DNA of 64,000 nt from Branchiostoma floridae (Eukaryota > Chordata > Leptocardii > Amphioxiformes > Branchiostomatidae). The notes under the pieces are model-generated. The model saw nothing but the letters and a program-made list of their open reading frames with translations. It searched no databases and had not been told where the DNA came from. Position numbers and translations under genes: made by a program. Every line of letters begins with the position of its first letter. The stretch's first letter is position 1. The stretch is from the NCBI RefSeq assembly GCF_000003815.2, contig NC_049983.1, forward strand, positions 17,819,515 to 17,883,514. Reading direction: 5' to 3'. Positions 1 to 11,900 of the stretch are shown piece by piece.

Positions 1-744
1 GCTAGCGAGGTCCAGAAACAACTCACAGACCTGCAAAGTATGACACAATTTAATCACTACTGACATTTGGGGAATTTTTTTTTATGTAGCGTATGATATG
101 TGGCTACAAGGGATTTGGATAGTGATTTTAAACACCACTATTTCCAAGCACAAAGCTAACACTTTTTCCCCAAGCTTTTGATCAGTCCTCTGATCTTTCT
201 CAAGTAAGAATGGCCAAAAGCCAGTGTCACATGACCTTAATGGAAGTATGATGTCAGCAACTGGTCAAAGGTGCCAGGCAATCCGTATGACTCCCAGAAA
301 GCTTGCTAGTAAGCAATTAACTTGTGTATGGAATACATGTAGCATTTATAATCTTCCAAATGTTAGTTATGGTCATACATGAACTTTCATTCCAATTGAT
401 ATAATCTGTTCGGTCCTTCTGCCTTGTCACCTCAACTTTCATGTTATTTGAAATTCCGGTGGTTGGACCCTACTGCATTTCTCTAATATTGTTCCATAAG
501 CCACGCTCTATCTTTGCCATAAGGTCCAACTAGTTGACCTGTAATTTTTATCAAACTGGTGCATTGCGTCGCTGATTGTTTTCTCTCTTCTCCGATTGGT
601 TTAGACCTGAAGCTGTCCTTCACCAGTCAAACAGAAACACTGACCACGAAGACAACGGACCTGACAGAACTGCAGCGACGAATGGAGACCATTCTACAAG
701 AAATCACCACCAAGGCCACCGAATACAGCACCTGCACGACATGA
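1..744 (+). CDS. Laminin subunit beta, C-terminal end (partial, last two exons)
   Basis: Partial coding region; exons 1-37 and 605-744, stop at 742-744. The first piece ends in phase 1 before GTATGA and the second starts after a TTTAG acceptor, giving one continuous frame. The joined tail is a polar heptad-type coiled coil (QKQLTDLQ, then TELQRRMETILQEI) that ends in EYSTCTT. Laminin beta chains end in the same way: a coiled coil, then a hydrophobic/polar helix and a Tyr-x-Thr-Cys tail whose Cys is disulfide-bonded to the gamma chain. The protein would be a secreted basement-membrane subunit assembling with alpha and gamma chains. Everything N-terminal lies outside the window. The family call rests on about 58 residues, mainly the terminal ILQEI..Y-STC pattern; beta-1 versus beta-2 type cannot be decided here. 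Confidence 0.8.
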
Positions 745-1120
745 GGCTGCTTCCGTCACGCCAGTCTTCTTCGCACGATTACAAACATCCGGATGTATTT
801 ATTTGATGAACTTTTGAGATTAAGAAACGGTATGAGGCATCTCTCTACAAGCGCAGAACACATTTCTATTGTCAGCTGTCTCATAAGTAGCCTTAGTCTA
901 AAGGTAGTGAAATATTAAACATTGTTCGAGACCATCTGTGGGCTCAATGATGAACCAAGCTGTACATTCACTTCAGAAAATGTCTTTGCTTTCTCCGTGG
1001 AGGTTTAGTCTCCAGCCATCTGTATATTGCTATTTTAGAGACACAGCCAGTCTTTGTGAGCTACGGGACCACCAACTTCTATTATAGCCATGTATATCAT
1101 AACATATTCATCTTTATATC

Positions 1121-1220
1121 NNNNNNNNNNNNNNNNNNNNNNNNNNNNNNNNNNNNNNNNNNNNNNNNNNNNNNNNNNNNNNNNNNNNNNNNNNNNNNNN
1201 NNNNNNNNNNNNNNNNNNNN
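1121..1220. other. Assembly gap (100 N) flanked by a near-identical duplicate
   Basis: Exactly 100 N, the usual placeholder for unknown gap size. The 84 bases before it (1037-1120) and the 85 bases after it (1221-1305) are nearly the same sequence, both ending in CATCTTTATATC, with a few small differences. Confidence 0.95.
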
Positions 1221-3013
1221 AGAGACACAGCCAGTCTTTGTGAGGTACGGACCCACCAACTTTCCTTATAAGCCATGTATATCATAACATATTCATCTTT
1301 ATATCCTAAAGCAAGAAAGTTCTCTGGTGAAACATGTTGCATAAACCGTTGTCTTCCGTAACATAAGATAGAAGAAGTAACTGCTGATTTTGCAATACAA
1401 GTTCCCACCCAAGACCCTTCAGATAACAAATGCAAGCTTTTAAGTTGTATTGAACTTTGATTAATTAAGATTTTTTGGGTTGTTTTTCTCTTCTGTGTGT
1501 ATGTATGAAATTGCATAATCATATTTTGGTAAAATGGCAAAAATATACACATGTAATGGGGGTGGTATATTTTTTACTCTTGTAGTTTTTTTTAGTACCT
1601 TGGCAGAGTATTGTGTTATTTACTGAATCTTTTTGACTTGATGCAAATTTGGCAATCACACTTTTAAATTTTGGGGGCTTTTTTATACGTTTTGAGGAAA
1701 TGTAGAGACTGGCATGGTATGATACCCCTGTCATGCTACACATGGAAAGTAGATGTTGTGAAATTATGGTCATCATGAAATTATAATAATTTCATATTTA
1801 TGGGGCACATTCTTACTGGATGGGTCATAAAACCCAGGGTATAGCTATGTAATTTCAAGTTTTTGTTTAATTAGATAATCAAGGATGAAGTCTTGTAATT
1901 GGTGTACATTATACAGAGAGCTTTTGGTTTTTAAAGTTATACGTAGGATAGTGGGACATGATGCTCAATTTTGCTTCTAATCTTTTCTTACCATTCTTTT
2001 ATGTTTGAATCTCAGCAACCTCAACACTACACAGACCACTTCGAATTATACCCTTCCGCCTACCACTTGCCGATAAGAACTGAGCATCTTGTCCCTGTAG
2101 TCGTAGTAAAATAGATTTAAGTGTTGGATTTGTCACTCCTCTAGTCACCTTAGTCCATCTTAAGTAAGGCTGTATTTATTGTAGGTAGTCTTATGTCCAT
2201 TTTACATGGTGTGGTGTCCTTATTAAGTATACATGAGAACTACTGGTAACCAGCTGACCAAGCTCTAGACAAGAAAGAGTTGGCCCTGTACACCCTAGCA
2301 TACCAGTGCAGTAATGCAGTAGTTTTGTTACTGCTACATCAAGAAGGTAGTTCACAATGTGCTAAAAGTCAGCACACTGTTAGGAGGTAAATTCAGAAAT
2401 GGCTAATGCCCAACGGGACTATATTTACATAGCTTTCTGACAAGCATAGAATCATGACTTAATTCACATGTACTTTTCAATGATTTGTGAAATTTTGCAT
2501 AGAACCCTTAAGAGAAGATGCCATACAATAATGTGAACAGAATGTGCCGAATTACATTTATTCAAATTTGTCTCTGTGACAGAGTGTGTTCTTCATCTAC
2601 TCGCACACTATATAAAAACAGTGGACCCTTACTCTACTAGTCTTCAGACATAGGGATTAAGTATAGAAACAAATTACAGAAACATTACAAACTAGAATTG
2701 CAGGCGGTTTGTTAACAAACAGAGATAATTTTTGGAAAGGATGTTGGCAGATCTTCAAAGAGAACAAAAACACAGATTTGCATCTATTGTTTTTTGTCCA
2801 GGACAAATGAATGAATGTAATTTTGCCACTATAGCTGAAATTAACACAGGTATGAAGTAGGGTGTACAGTGTACATGTTCTGACATTAAACAGGGAGGGA
2901 TCCGACATAGGGGATATTTTTATATCATTCAGTGACCATGATAAAGCTGTTCACCAGGGTGAGGTGCTATTGTGAATTTTTCAGTTCCCTGTACTTTTTA
3001 CTTCTGTGAGGAT

Positions 3014-3019
3014 AATAAA
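3014..3019 (+). terminator. Polyadenylation signal AATAAA (laminin beta gene)
   Basis: Canonical hexamer with GT/T-rich sequence 30-60 bases downstream. It is the first strong signal after the laminin stop. Assignment to this gene is inference. Confidence 0.4.
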
Positions 3020-3040
3020 GTTTCCATATTCCCTATTGTC

Positions 3041-4888
3041 TGCATCTGAACTGTCGTGCTTGTTCTGTTATTGTTGATGATGAAATATTTCTGTGACTTT
3101 GTCATTGAAATAGTAGAAATGATACTAAGTACCTGAAAGTGCACATAATATATGTAACTTTTTTATATTCGGACAATGTATAACATTGACAGTTCTATTC
3201 GTAAGATTATGAGCCACTGAAACTGAAAGTTATCAAGTAAACTGAGAAATTCTGTACATAGGCACTCTACTAGTTGTGGCTTTCAAACGATCGGAAATTT
3301 TATACCGGGAATATCAATAGCATGGAGATGCACTTGATGAGAATGTAAGGAGTATGTATCAAGAAATTTCACCGGCCGTCACTTTCACAATTGGACTATA
3401 ATTAAATACACCTATGTTCCTATAAAGAATCACGTGCGCTCTGGAGCTAAATGTCTAATTATAGGTAGCAAGGTTTGAGGTTATAATTAAATCACATTAC
3501 GAGTCCTCCTCACGGATAAACCCTGTGGCGTTAGTGACCGTGGTTCAGTCACTCGTCAACCACTCAGCGATCTAAAAAAATTATCCTCTACCTCTGCTGA
3601 AGAAAGCGACTCTTGACGCTCTAGACGGGCCTGTCATCCCTTCTCCTGCCAATCACCTTGGTTTCCTCTCTAATCATCTCTAGGAAACGTGAGAAGACAA
3701 CTAAAACTGTGAAATCTAGTAACAACATGTTTACGGCGTTCAAAAACTTTAGAACTTGACCGAGTGCGCAGGCGCCACGCCCATTCGTGACACGTATGAC
3801 AGAACATTCGAGCGACGGTTCGTTTTCGGTAAAACAAAGTCAGCCGTAGTCGATGTCTAGCGGACTAGGTTGGGAGCTACTCCTGTATTTGGGTCGGTCC
3901 GAGGGTTGCAACGTCTGAACGTTACGATCTTTTTCGACCGTGACATCAATCTCAAAGACTGTGAGTCCTATGCTTTCGTAAAAAAACGTGTATCGTATGC
4001 TCACATGGTCTGTCGTACATGTATTTGAAACATAAGATCGATTTGTGCATAAAAGAAAGGACTTCTTCTTAGTTTTTAGCGTAGAAGTAATGTTACCTTC
4101 ATAGCTAACATAAGGAAACGTAGACGACTACCACTTTCTCAACCCTTTGACCTGCCTTGTAAAATAAGATAACTGTGTGGACAAATCAAAGGGGAACTGG
4201 GCAGCTGAGCAGTGAGCCGCTGAAAAACTGTTCCCTGATTTCGGTACTTCATCAGTTCTCTAACGTTACCTCTCCCTTCATCTGTTATGAGACAGAGTTA
4301 CTCGGCGAATTATGTCATATGGTATGAGGTCGTAATCTAGTTTGTAATGTTGTTAACTTCGGAACTGTATAAATTTTATGTTATATATTAAGTCAAGTTA
4401 AGATATCTGGTTGTAACATTCAATACGGTAACAATCAGAAGTGGACACACCACTCTCCCTCACAGTGTGAGATTGTGGAACACGTGACTAGTCTAGGCAT
4501 CTGGACACTTGTATGAACTGTCAATGTCATGTTTCTACACTGTCTTCTAGGTCACACCACCAGCTTTCATTATCAAGAAAGGCCCACCCCAAACCAGTTA
4601 CCCTGTCATATGCATACTCCAGGATTGGAGTGGCTGTTCACCACTTTTGAATCCCTTGCAATGTGGCCCGGTTCGTAATTTATGTAACGTTACTTAGGCA
4701 TGGCCGCACAGCCACAGGCATGGCGCGTACGTGTATTGTAAGTCTGGAGATCATAAGGATCATTCTGTCATTTAGATCTGTGGAAAAATGAAAATGCGAC
4801 AGAGCAAAGACATCAAAGTTTCGTCACAATAGATGAAAACGGGTAGAATTAAAATGAAGAAGTTATGGTTTGTTCTTAGGTAAACCGT
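3041..4888. other. Intergenic, no gene seen
   Basis: No open frame with recognisable family features and no clear tandem structure. Around 3750-3960 the sequence is richer in CpG than its surroundings and could be a regulatory region or an old repeat; nothing more specific can be supported. Confidence 0.4.
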
Positions 4889-4891
4889 TAA

Positions 4892-5225
4892 GGCCACACC
4901 AATTTAATTTCTTGGTTCACGGATTTTTTCATAAAAAAATATGGAGCGAGAGGGCGAAATAAAAATTGTAAAATGGTTGGGGTAAAGGTAACGGCTAATC
5001 CAAAGAAAAAAGTTTTCAGCCTGAAAAAAGTACAAAAACACTATCATTGTACAGTAACAGCACATGTACCCACACTTTAAGGAACTTATAATATAAAGGC
5101 CAGTTTGCTAAACCAGAAAGTTGGTGAATGGTTTCATTAATAGTGAAAATTTGCTGAGTGGTAATTTTTTTCCAAAAAATAGTAGCGAGCGAATCCGTGA
5201 ACCAAGAAATTTAATTGGTGTGGCC
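4892..5225. mobile_element. PIF/Harbinger-like MITE
   Basis: A 334-bp element bounded by imperfect terminal inverted repeats of about 35 bp: the left end begins GGCCACACCAATTTAATTTC and the right end is its reverse complement with one or two changes (ends GGTGTGGCC). It is flanked by TAA on both sides (4889-4891 and 5226-5228). A 3-bp T-W-A target duplication with GG-starting ends is the known signature of PIF/Harbinger elements. No open frame for a transposase, so it is non-autonomous. Confidence 0.8.
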
Positions 5226-5826
5226 TAAAGGATGTTAAAAAATGTTGATGTCTTGTCAGATGTGTCCAGAAGTTTGCTTTTCATCAAAAGACTGGAATTG
5301 TTACTCTCAATCCATGACAATTAAGCTTTGTCCTGTTTATATATAATATAACGACACTCTTTGTCTCTGATGCTGACTGTATGCACATGTGCTTTGGATG
5401 CCCAAGTACTTGACATATAACACGTCAGTTCACCTTTAGTCGCAGGGTAACCTTTCTCCGTGGTATTTAACACCAGGGTATTTCGGGCCCGGGGATGTCA
5501 AGTCGACGGACGGTAGTCTCAAATTTAGATTGAAACAAGAAAGCTTCTGAAAAAAGCTGCCCGGTGCGTATTTTGGAAAAGGCCTGAATGTTAAACAAAA
5601 TCACATGAAAAAAAGAGTTTTTAAACATCGAATTACTGTCTGTCCTCTATTAAAAAAACATTACATGACATTTGTCTTACACTGAGAAATGGACAGTCAT
5701 GTTATTTGTATTTATGAAAGATCGTGCGTTCCTTCAGTGCGTAAAGCGGAAACTTTAATATCGTTCCGAAATTTTCTTAAAATGGGCAACTTTTAAACTT
5801 TTTTGGGCAATTTTTTAGTGAAAAAG

Positions 5827-5963
5827 GGACCGTGCGGGTCGGAGCTGGGACGTGTGGGCCGGAGCTGGAACGTGTGGGCTGGAACGTGCGGGCCGGAGCT
5901 GGAATAAGTGCGGGCAAGAGCTGGACCATGCGGGTAAGAGCTGGACCGTGTGGGCCGGAGCTG
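5827..5963. repeat. 20-bp GC-rich minisatellite
   Basis: About seven head-to-tail units resembling GGACCGTGCGGGCCGGAGCT, with one 14-bp truncated unit and one 22-bp unit. The GC-rich block stands out sharply in AT-rich surroundings and produces open frames on both strands that have no other coding support. Confidence 0.85.
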
Positions 5964-6984
5964 GAGTTGTTCTCTGGGCACAAACCTGGTGCTACGCACC
6001 GGGAAAAAATGCAATTTGAAACCATGCACAGTCCATCAACATGATATCCATAAATATCATGTTTTAGGTACAACGGATACAGGTTACCCCATGCACGAAT
6101 AAAGGTGAAATAGCGTTACACATAAATTGAATCGATAAGGTCGAGATTCGGTCATATTATCATATAAACATACGGCAATTGCAGAACAATGGAAAGCAGG
6201 AGACGCTGTAGTTGTTAGATGTGTCCCGAAGTTTGCTTCTTAAAAAGGCAATTATAAAAAAAGTACCGAACCACACTGCTTTTATAAGTGACAGGTAGGG
6301 TTCTCTGCTAAATAAAATGATACTGAGATTTATTTTTGTTAAGCTATGACTGTTTTTCCAGGAGCAATTCTATGGTTATGATTTTCTTGAAATGGAAATA
6401 TTGGTTTACTCTCGGGTACACAGCGATCCGTTCCGTAGGAGGCCCAAACTTTATTTTACATATGATGTATACAAAGGTTCGAACTATAACTGTGCCAAAA
6501 ATCAAGCAAATTGATTTGCCTGTAAATGAGCTAATGGTCAATAAAAATGGTCAAAAAATGGATTTTTGTGCATTTTGGAAATTCACAAAAATACGTCATT
6601 TTTAAACATCTGCTGCACCTCACTACAAAAACATTTTGAGCATAACTATAAATTATTTTTCTTATTAGAATATGGGTGATAACATATGCGAGAATCAATA
6701 AGATAACTGTTTATTTTGGGCGGCTACAGGAGTCCAAATAATGTCTATCTTGGACGAGACTAAGGCCTTCCCTTGGTGAAAATCCTCCATTTTGAAAAAT
6801 GGCCGTTGCCATGGCAACTGGTGAACGCAGATCTAAAACATTGGCATTTTTGTAAGTTTGGACCAAGGCTCTACCACCACACAAAATTTGAGGAAAATCG
6901 TCTTTTTTAGTTTGGCCACCCTATGCTTAGTTTTTACAGACAGAGCCTCTTAACAGTTTCATAACTACTCATGCATTTATTTTC
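5964..6984. other. Intergenic, no gene seen
   Basis: AT-rich sequence. Open frames around 6336-6605 on both strands lack splice context, family motifs or codon bias. Nothing further is supported. Confidence 0.35.
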
Positions 6985-7055
6985 ATACGTCGATGTAGGT
7001 TAGACATCCATGTAATAAGATACGCCAAAAAATAGTTACTCAAGTAACTGGCATA
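6985..7055. repeat. Copy of a dispersed repeat (TTAGACATCC / AGTTACTCAAG family)
   Basis: Contains TTAGACATCC, GTAATAAGATACGCCAAAAA and AGTTACTCAAGTAACTGG in the same order as copies near 24.1, 50.4 and 58.5 kb of this window. This copy is partial. A separate 36-bp near-perfect palindrome (ATATTTCA..TGAAATAT) follows at about 7069-7105. Confidence 0.7.
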
Positions 7056-7139
7056 TTTATTTTCATAATTATATTTCAGCCATACCATAGGTATGGTGAA
7101 ATATATTGTATTCGTAATGTTTCTTTCTTTCTCCTGTCA

Positions 7140-7690
7140 AATCTTCAAATCGATTCAACCCCGTCGTTCCTGGACCGAATTAATTGAAATTTGGCAAAAG
7201 GGTAGAGTGGCTCAATACACAGGTGCTTTTTTCTCATTTTTTTCATATCTTCCTTTAAAATGATTTTATTCTTGTTTTTTGCAATTTTTATGTACATTTT
7301 GCCCCCCTGTTCCCTGGTGTTACAGCCAAATGACCTAAAATTTGGTACAGAGGTGCCTTGATCATATGCCCACAAAATTCCAAAACCAATTTTGGCATAT
7401 GGTACAGCAAAATGCTGAATTTTGGCATTTTTTGGCATTTTTGCCCCAGAAATGACATTTTTTGGCTCCTATACCCCCATTTTACAACCAAATGACCTGA
7501 AATTTGGTATAGGAGTGCCGTCTACATATGCGCACATGAATTCATTGACACCTTTGGCATACGGTACAACAAAATGCTTAATTTTGGAATTTTTTGGCCA
7601 GTGTTTGACCAAAAACGTACGCTTTTGGCTCCTGTTCCCTGGTCTTGTAACCAAATGACCTACATTTTGGTAAATAGGTGCACTAGATAT
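7140..7690. repeat. Tandem array, about 162-bp unit, 3-4 copies
   Basis: The motif CCAAATGACCT recurs at 7326, 7488 and 7651 (spacing 162 and 163) with the same context (ATTTGGTA, GGCATA(T/C)GGTAC, AAAATGCTNAATTTTGG). A more diverged first copy is visible near 7164 (GACCGAATTAATTGAAATTTGG). Open frames here are products of the repeat. Confidence 0.8.
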
Positions 7691-7914
7691 TCATTCAAAT
7701 GACCCATGTATAATTTCTGGCATAAACCACTTCAAAATGATATATTTGGGTACTTTTTTAGTAATTCTCCACTGGCCAGAGGTCGTTGACCTCTCCCACC
7801 TGAAGACAGCATGTGCACATGTCTATATATACTAGTAACTTGATTAAAGAGGCAACCAATCACGTAGCCTGAGTCAACATCCCGAAGGGGATTGGCAGCC
7901 AATCAGTGAGCCCG

Positions 7915-8660
7915 GTGTTATCTGGATGGGTCCATTCTGGCACGGAGGGGGTACATATTTTTTAAATTCATCTTTGGACTGTTGATTATATAATGTCTCT
8001 CAATGGGAGTATTTTTGAACTGGACTATTTTGCAATTTTACATGGGGTGTACTGGAAGAGTCCATTCTTGCATGGAGGGGGGCATTTTTTTAAAATTTGT
8101 TTATGGACTTTGGTGATTTGATATGTCAAAGTGTTTCAGTGTGGTTATTTTTTGACTGGTCAACTTTGCAATTTTACATAGGTTGTGCTGGAAGAGTCGA
8201 TCCTTACATGGGGGGATTTTTAAAATCCATTTTTTGGACTTTGGTGATTACGTCCAAGTCCAATTTTAGCGGATGTATTTTTGGACTGCACCACTTTACA
8301 TAGGGGCATCGTAAAAAGAGTCCATTCTTGCATGGGGATGTTTTCAAATTTAGTTTTAGAAAGGTGATAATTCAATATTCCATTTTTAGTGGAAGTGTTT
8401 TTGGACTGGTCTATTTTACCTTTTCATGCGTTTTTTGCTTAGTTCAACCTTGACCATGTTTTCAGTGAGAGTATTTCTGGACTGGTCTATTGTGCAAATT
8501 CACATGAGGTGCACTGGAAGAGTCCATTCTTGCACTAGGAATTTTGTAAGATTCATTTTTGGGTGTCATTAAGTGTCATTAGTGGAAGTGACTTTTAAAC
8601 AAAAGTGTTCGATTCTTGCACATGGGTGATTTTGGAATAGTCTGTTGTTGCATGGGGAGG
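7915..8660. repeat. Diverged tandem array, about 130-bp unit, 5-6 copies
   Basis: The motif GTCCATTCTTGCATGG, preceded by ACTGGAAGA and followed about 60 bp later by TTTTTGGACT, recurs at 7930, 8060, 8196, 8320 and 8522, with a decayed copy near 8610. Spacing is 124-136 bp apart from one longer interval that probably holds a decayed unit. Confidence 0.75.
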
Positions 8661-8713
8661 GAGATGGCTGAAATATGCTGCATTTGCTCTCAAGCAAATG
8701 TCGGCCTTTCTAG

Positions 8714-8719
8714 TTTATT
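8714..8719 (-). terminator. Polyadenylation signal AATAAA for the NXPE gene (read on -)
   Basis: TTTATT on the + strand, AATAAA on the - strand, about 265 bases beyond the NXPE stop codon. It gives a 3' UTR of ordinary length. Confidence 0.5.
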
Positions 8720-8982
8720 ATCTAAGTCTATAATGAGTGATTGAGCAACAGCATGCACTCCCTACTCCACAGGTTTTGTTCTTTCAAAAAACAGTCCCAT
8801 AGATGTATTACTTAATTTCCTAGTAGATCTCAGGGTAGTAGTGGTATCGTAACGTTTTCTTATTGCTCAAGATGAATGACTACTGTCCTGGATGGGCAGC
8901 TAGAATAGGAAAAGTTCTAATGAACATCCATGTTATTTGTTTGCTTCATCAGAAACCAACAGAACAGGGTGTTGGCACGAGT

Positions 8983-11900
8983 TTACAGTGGACAAATGAA
9001 AGAACACAGAAATTCAACTTCTTGTACGATGATGTCACTTGTAGGGTGGATGGCGTCCTTGTGCCACTGTTGTGCGCTTGTCATCTCCCATGCATCCACC
9101 AGTACCACATCCATCCCCTCAAACAGCTCTCTCATGACCTGATCGAATCTGTACGCCAGCCAGTCTCCGCCGTTAACCTCACCACCAATGAACGTGTTGG
9201 CAGACTTGATGACCACCATGGTCCTCGGGCTCCTCTGCTGAAGCCGTTGGATGGCAGCTCGGATGGCCTCCAGCCTCTCCCTGTACAACTCCACCGGGTT
9301 GGCGGTGAGGTGAGACCAGATGGTGAGACCAACCACGTCATCTGGTCCTCCCTTGATTTCATCAATGGCATTTGCGATGTACTTGATGTTGGTGTTTCTG
9401 GTAGGGCCTGTCCGAATGGGAGGTCCATGCGTGCGGTATCTTAATGTTATGTTGTTCACGGGGTCTTCAGCAAACAAGGGGCCAGTCTGATGGGTTGCCT
9501 CTGGAAGCATAGTATCATTAATTTCTAATATCTTAACGAATTGTTCGTACCATTGTCGTATGGTTGAGTCTCCAAAGAAATGTAAGTTTTTGCCCCTCAG
9601 ACATGACCTCCACTCTAATTGGTTGCAGAAGTGTCTGTTGTGGCAGACCAGAGAGTTCCAAACACCTTGTTGATAAAACCCGTTGATCTGTGGAGTCACA
9701 AGCCCTGGTAGGCAACGCTTGCGTTCGGCCAAAATATCCAGTCCTGTATGTTTGAATAAGTCTGAATAAGTGATACTAGTACCATCGGACACAATTACAC
9801 ATGTCTGAAGCTCATATTTTCTACCAAAAATAAATAGATAAGAAAATTTGATGGGGTGGGATTATGACGTAAGCATTATAAGCCATACTGGTTGGTTAAA
9901 CCTGGGAGTTGCCAGACAAATTTGAAGTGGCATTTTACATCATAGTCACATGACATTGACATCATACGCGTGCAAATCTCTAGGCCTTACTCAACCAACC
10001 ACCATGCGAGATTTGACGACACTTGAAAACATCGTACGGTTTACCAAGGCCATTATATAAGGTGCTTGGGTTTACCATTGGCAACGGTGATAGTAGATGG
10101 TGATCCAGATATATCCAGTCTCTGTGTTCTGTAATGTACAAAAATATGCATGATATAACAACTGACAAAATGATCCAGGCCGGCGAGAACACTGCATCAT
10201 TTCATTACCCAAAACTTGCATATACTAGTACACAATTGTATCTCAATTTAAGTCAGAAAAGGGAGAAGAAACATACTCGAAAGTTTATGATTTTCAAGTC
10301 GTAAGTAGTGGTTTGAAGAGTCTATGTATTTCACCACTTCGAATGACTGAAGTCGGAGTGGAGGTAGCCTTCTCCCGCGGAGAGCCTAATACAGTATATC
10401 TTTGAGAGGCTCCGCCCAACCGCCGGAGGTTTCCACGTTCCATGCTGATCAAAGTATTGGCTATATGTAAAAATAACATTTGGGCAAAGTTTAGAAGAGC
10501 CTACCCAACACGGGTGTATTGAATAGACTACGGGCGATGCTCTGCATAGGAAAATGGGAAAGAACAAACCTCCCAACTAGCTTCTCTTCCCCTGGCCTCA
10601 GCACGTTCTTGGCTCCGCCACCAAGAATATAACTATGGTACCCAGGCTCCTCGCAGGAAATGTTAGCGGCCTTCTCACAGTACCACCTCCCACCCGCATG
10701 TGGGTCGGAGTAGTCACAAACTGGCCTGGTGCCGTTGAAGACGACCGGGTCTATGTTACATCTTGTATCTACTGAGACTCTACCGACGAGATATCGCCTT
10801 CGAAACGTGACCTTGTCGAAAGGATGTTCTCTGATTGTTCTTTCTATGACGTCTATAGCCTGGCGCGGAAGGACAAGCTGGACCTTGATCTTGACCTGTC
10901 CCTCCCACAACAGTCGGAAGGTTGCCGTGTAGGTGCCGTTTTGGTGGTCGGTGATGATCCCAACTGCGCCGGACTTGTTCTGAAGTGTTGAGATTGATGC
11001 TCGGAAATAGTCGCCAATGTTTGTGATAATCGCATTGTTTTGTTGATCTTTGGCAGAGAAAACTACGCGTATGGTGTCGCCTACCGAAAAGTCCACATGA
11101 GAGTTTGACTCTAGAGAAAATTGCAGTTGTTTGGCGTAAGCTGTTGCTGTCAATACACTTTTATTCGGTGTTTTGGTAAGAGGAATGGGAGTTGTTGTGG
11201 ATTGATTCGTCGGTTTTGACGAAAGAAACGTTTTGGGGTTGTGAGTTCCGTTCGTGGACGAAACTAATTTTTGCTCATTGTTTTGTGTCAAAGAATATTT
11301 TGTTGATTTTGAAACTTGGTTGAGATGAGAAGATGTTGCCTGTTCATTTCTTATTTTTGGAACAACTTCCTTGATGCTTATCTGGGATGGTTCCTGTAAA
11401 AAAAAAGACACGGTGTTTATCTAAGGTAGAATACTTTTACGGAAGCCAACCATCCAGTAACTGGTCTTTTTCACTGACGTGACTGCAATGTACGATGTAA
11501 TGTTTTCGGCCATGTTGGAACTTGGATGGTTAAACTTGGAGAGGAAACAATGGATTTGAGGTAGAAGAACACAGTTTTCCCGGACTGACTCTGACACGGT
11601 AAATATATAACATTGCGCACTAGTGACATGCTACAAAAGAATATGTTTGAGTTTAAGTTAACATTCCAAAAAATATTTAGAAAAAGTGTCTGGGCATCGC
11701 TCTTTTACGCCCTCTTTGATATCCCACTCTGTGGAGGTCGAATATCAAACTACAGCATGCTCACCCCAGAAAGACAGTTGGGTAGTGAGTAGTTAACCGG
11801 CCTCTCTGGGGTCATTAGCGTATAAAGTTAGCCTCTACCAGGCTTCGTGGTTTGATGGTCTAATTGTCGAAATTGGACAAATAGAGTCACCGTACGCTAG

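Larger units (their letters stand above)
745..3040 (+). other. Probable 3' UTR of the laminin beta gene
   Basis: No coding exon is recognisable between the laminin stop codon and about 3 kb. An ATTAAA lies at 914-919 and a canonical AATAAA at 3014-3019, followed by T/GT-rich DNA (TGTTCTGTTATTGTTG), which is the better candidate for the main cleavage site. A 2.3-kb 3' UTR is long but plausible. The 100-N gap lies inside it. Open frames in this stretch are short and run through the gap. Confidence 0.4.

Noticed and set aside
1035-1552. Open frames running through the N gap near 1.1 kb
   Set aside because: Their length comes from translating N as X; they fall in the laminin 3' UTR.
10294-10576. 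Extra NXPE exon between 10570 and 9820
   Set aside because: Exon 2 donor (phase 2) and exon 3 acceptor join directly in frame; the open frames between have no matching splice sites or family residues.
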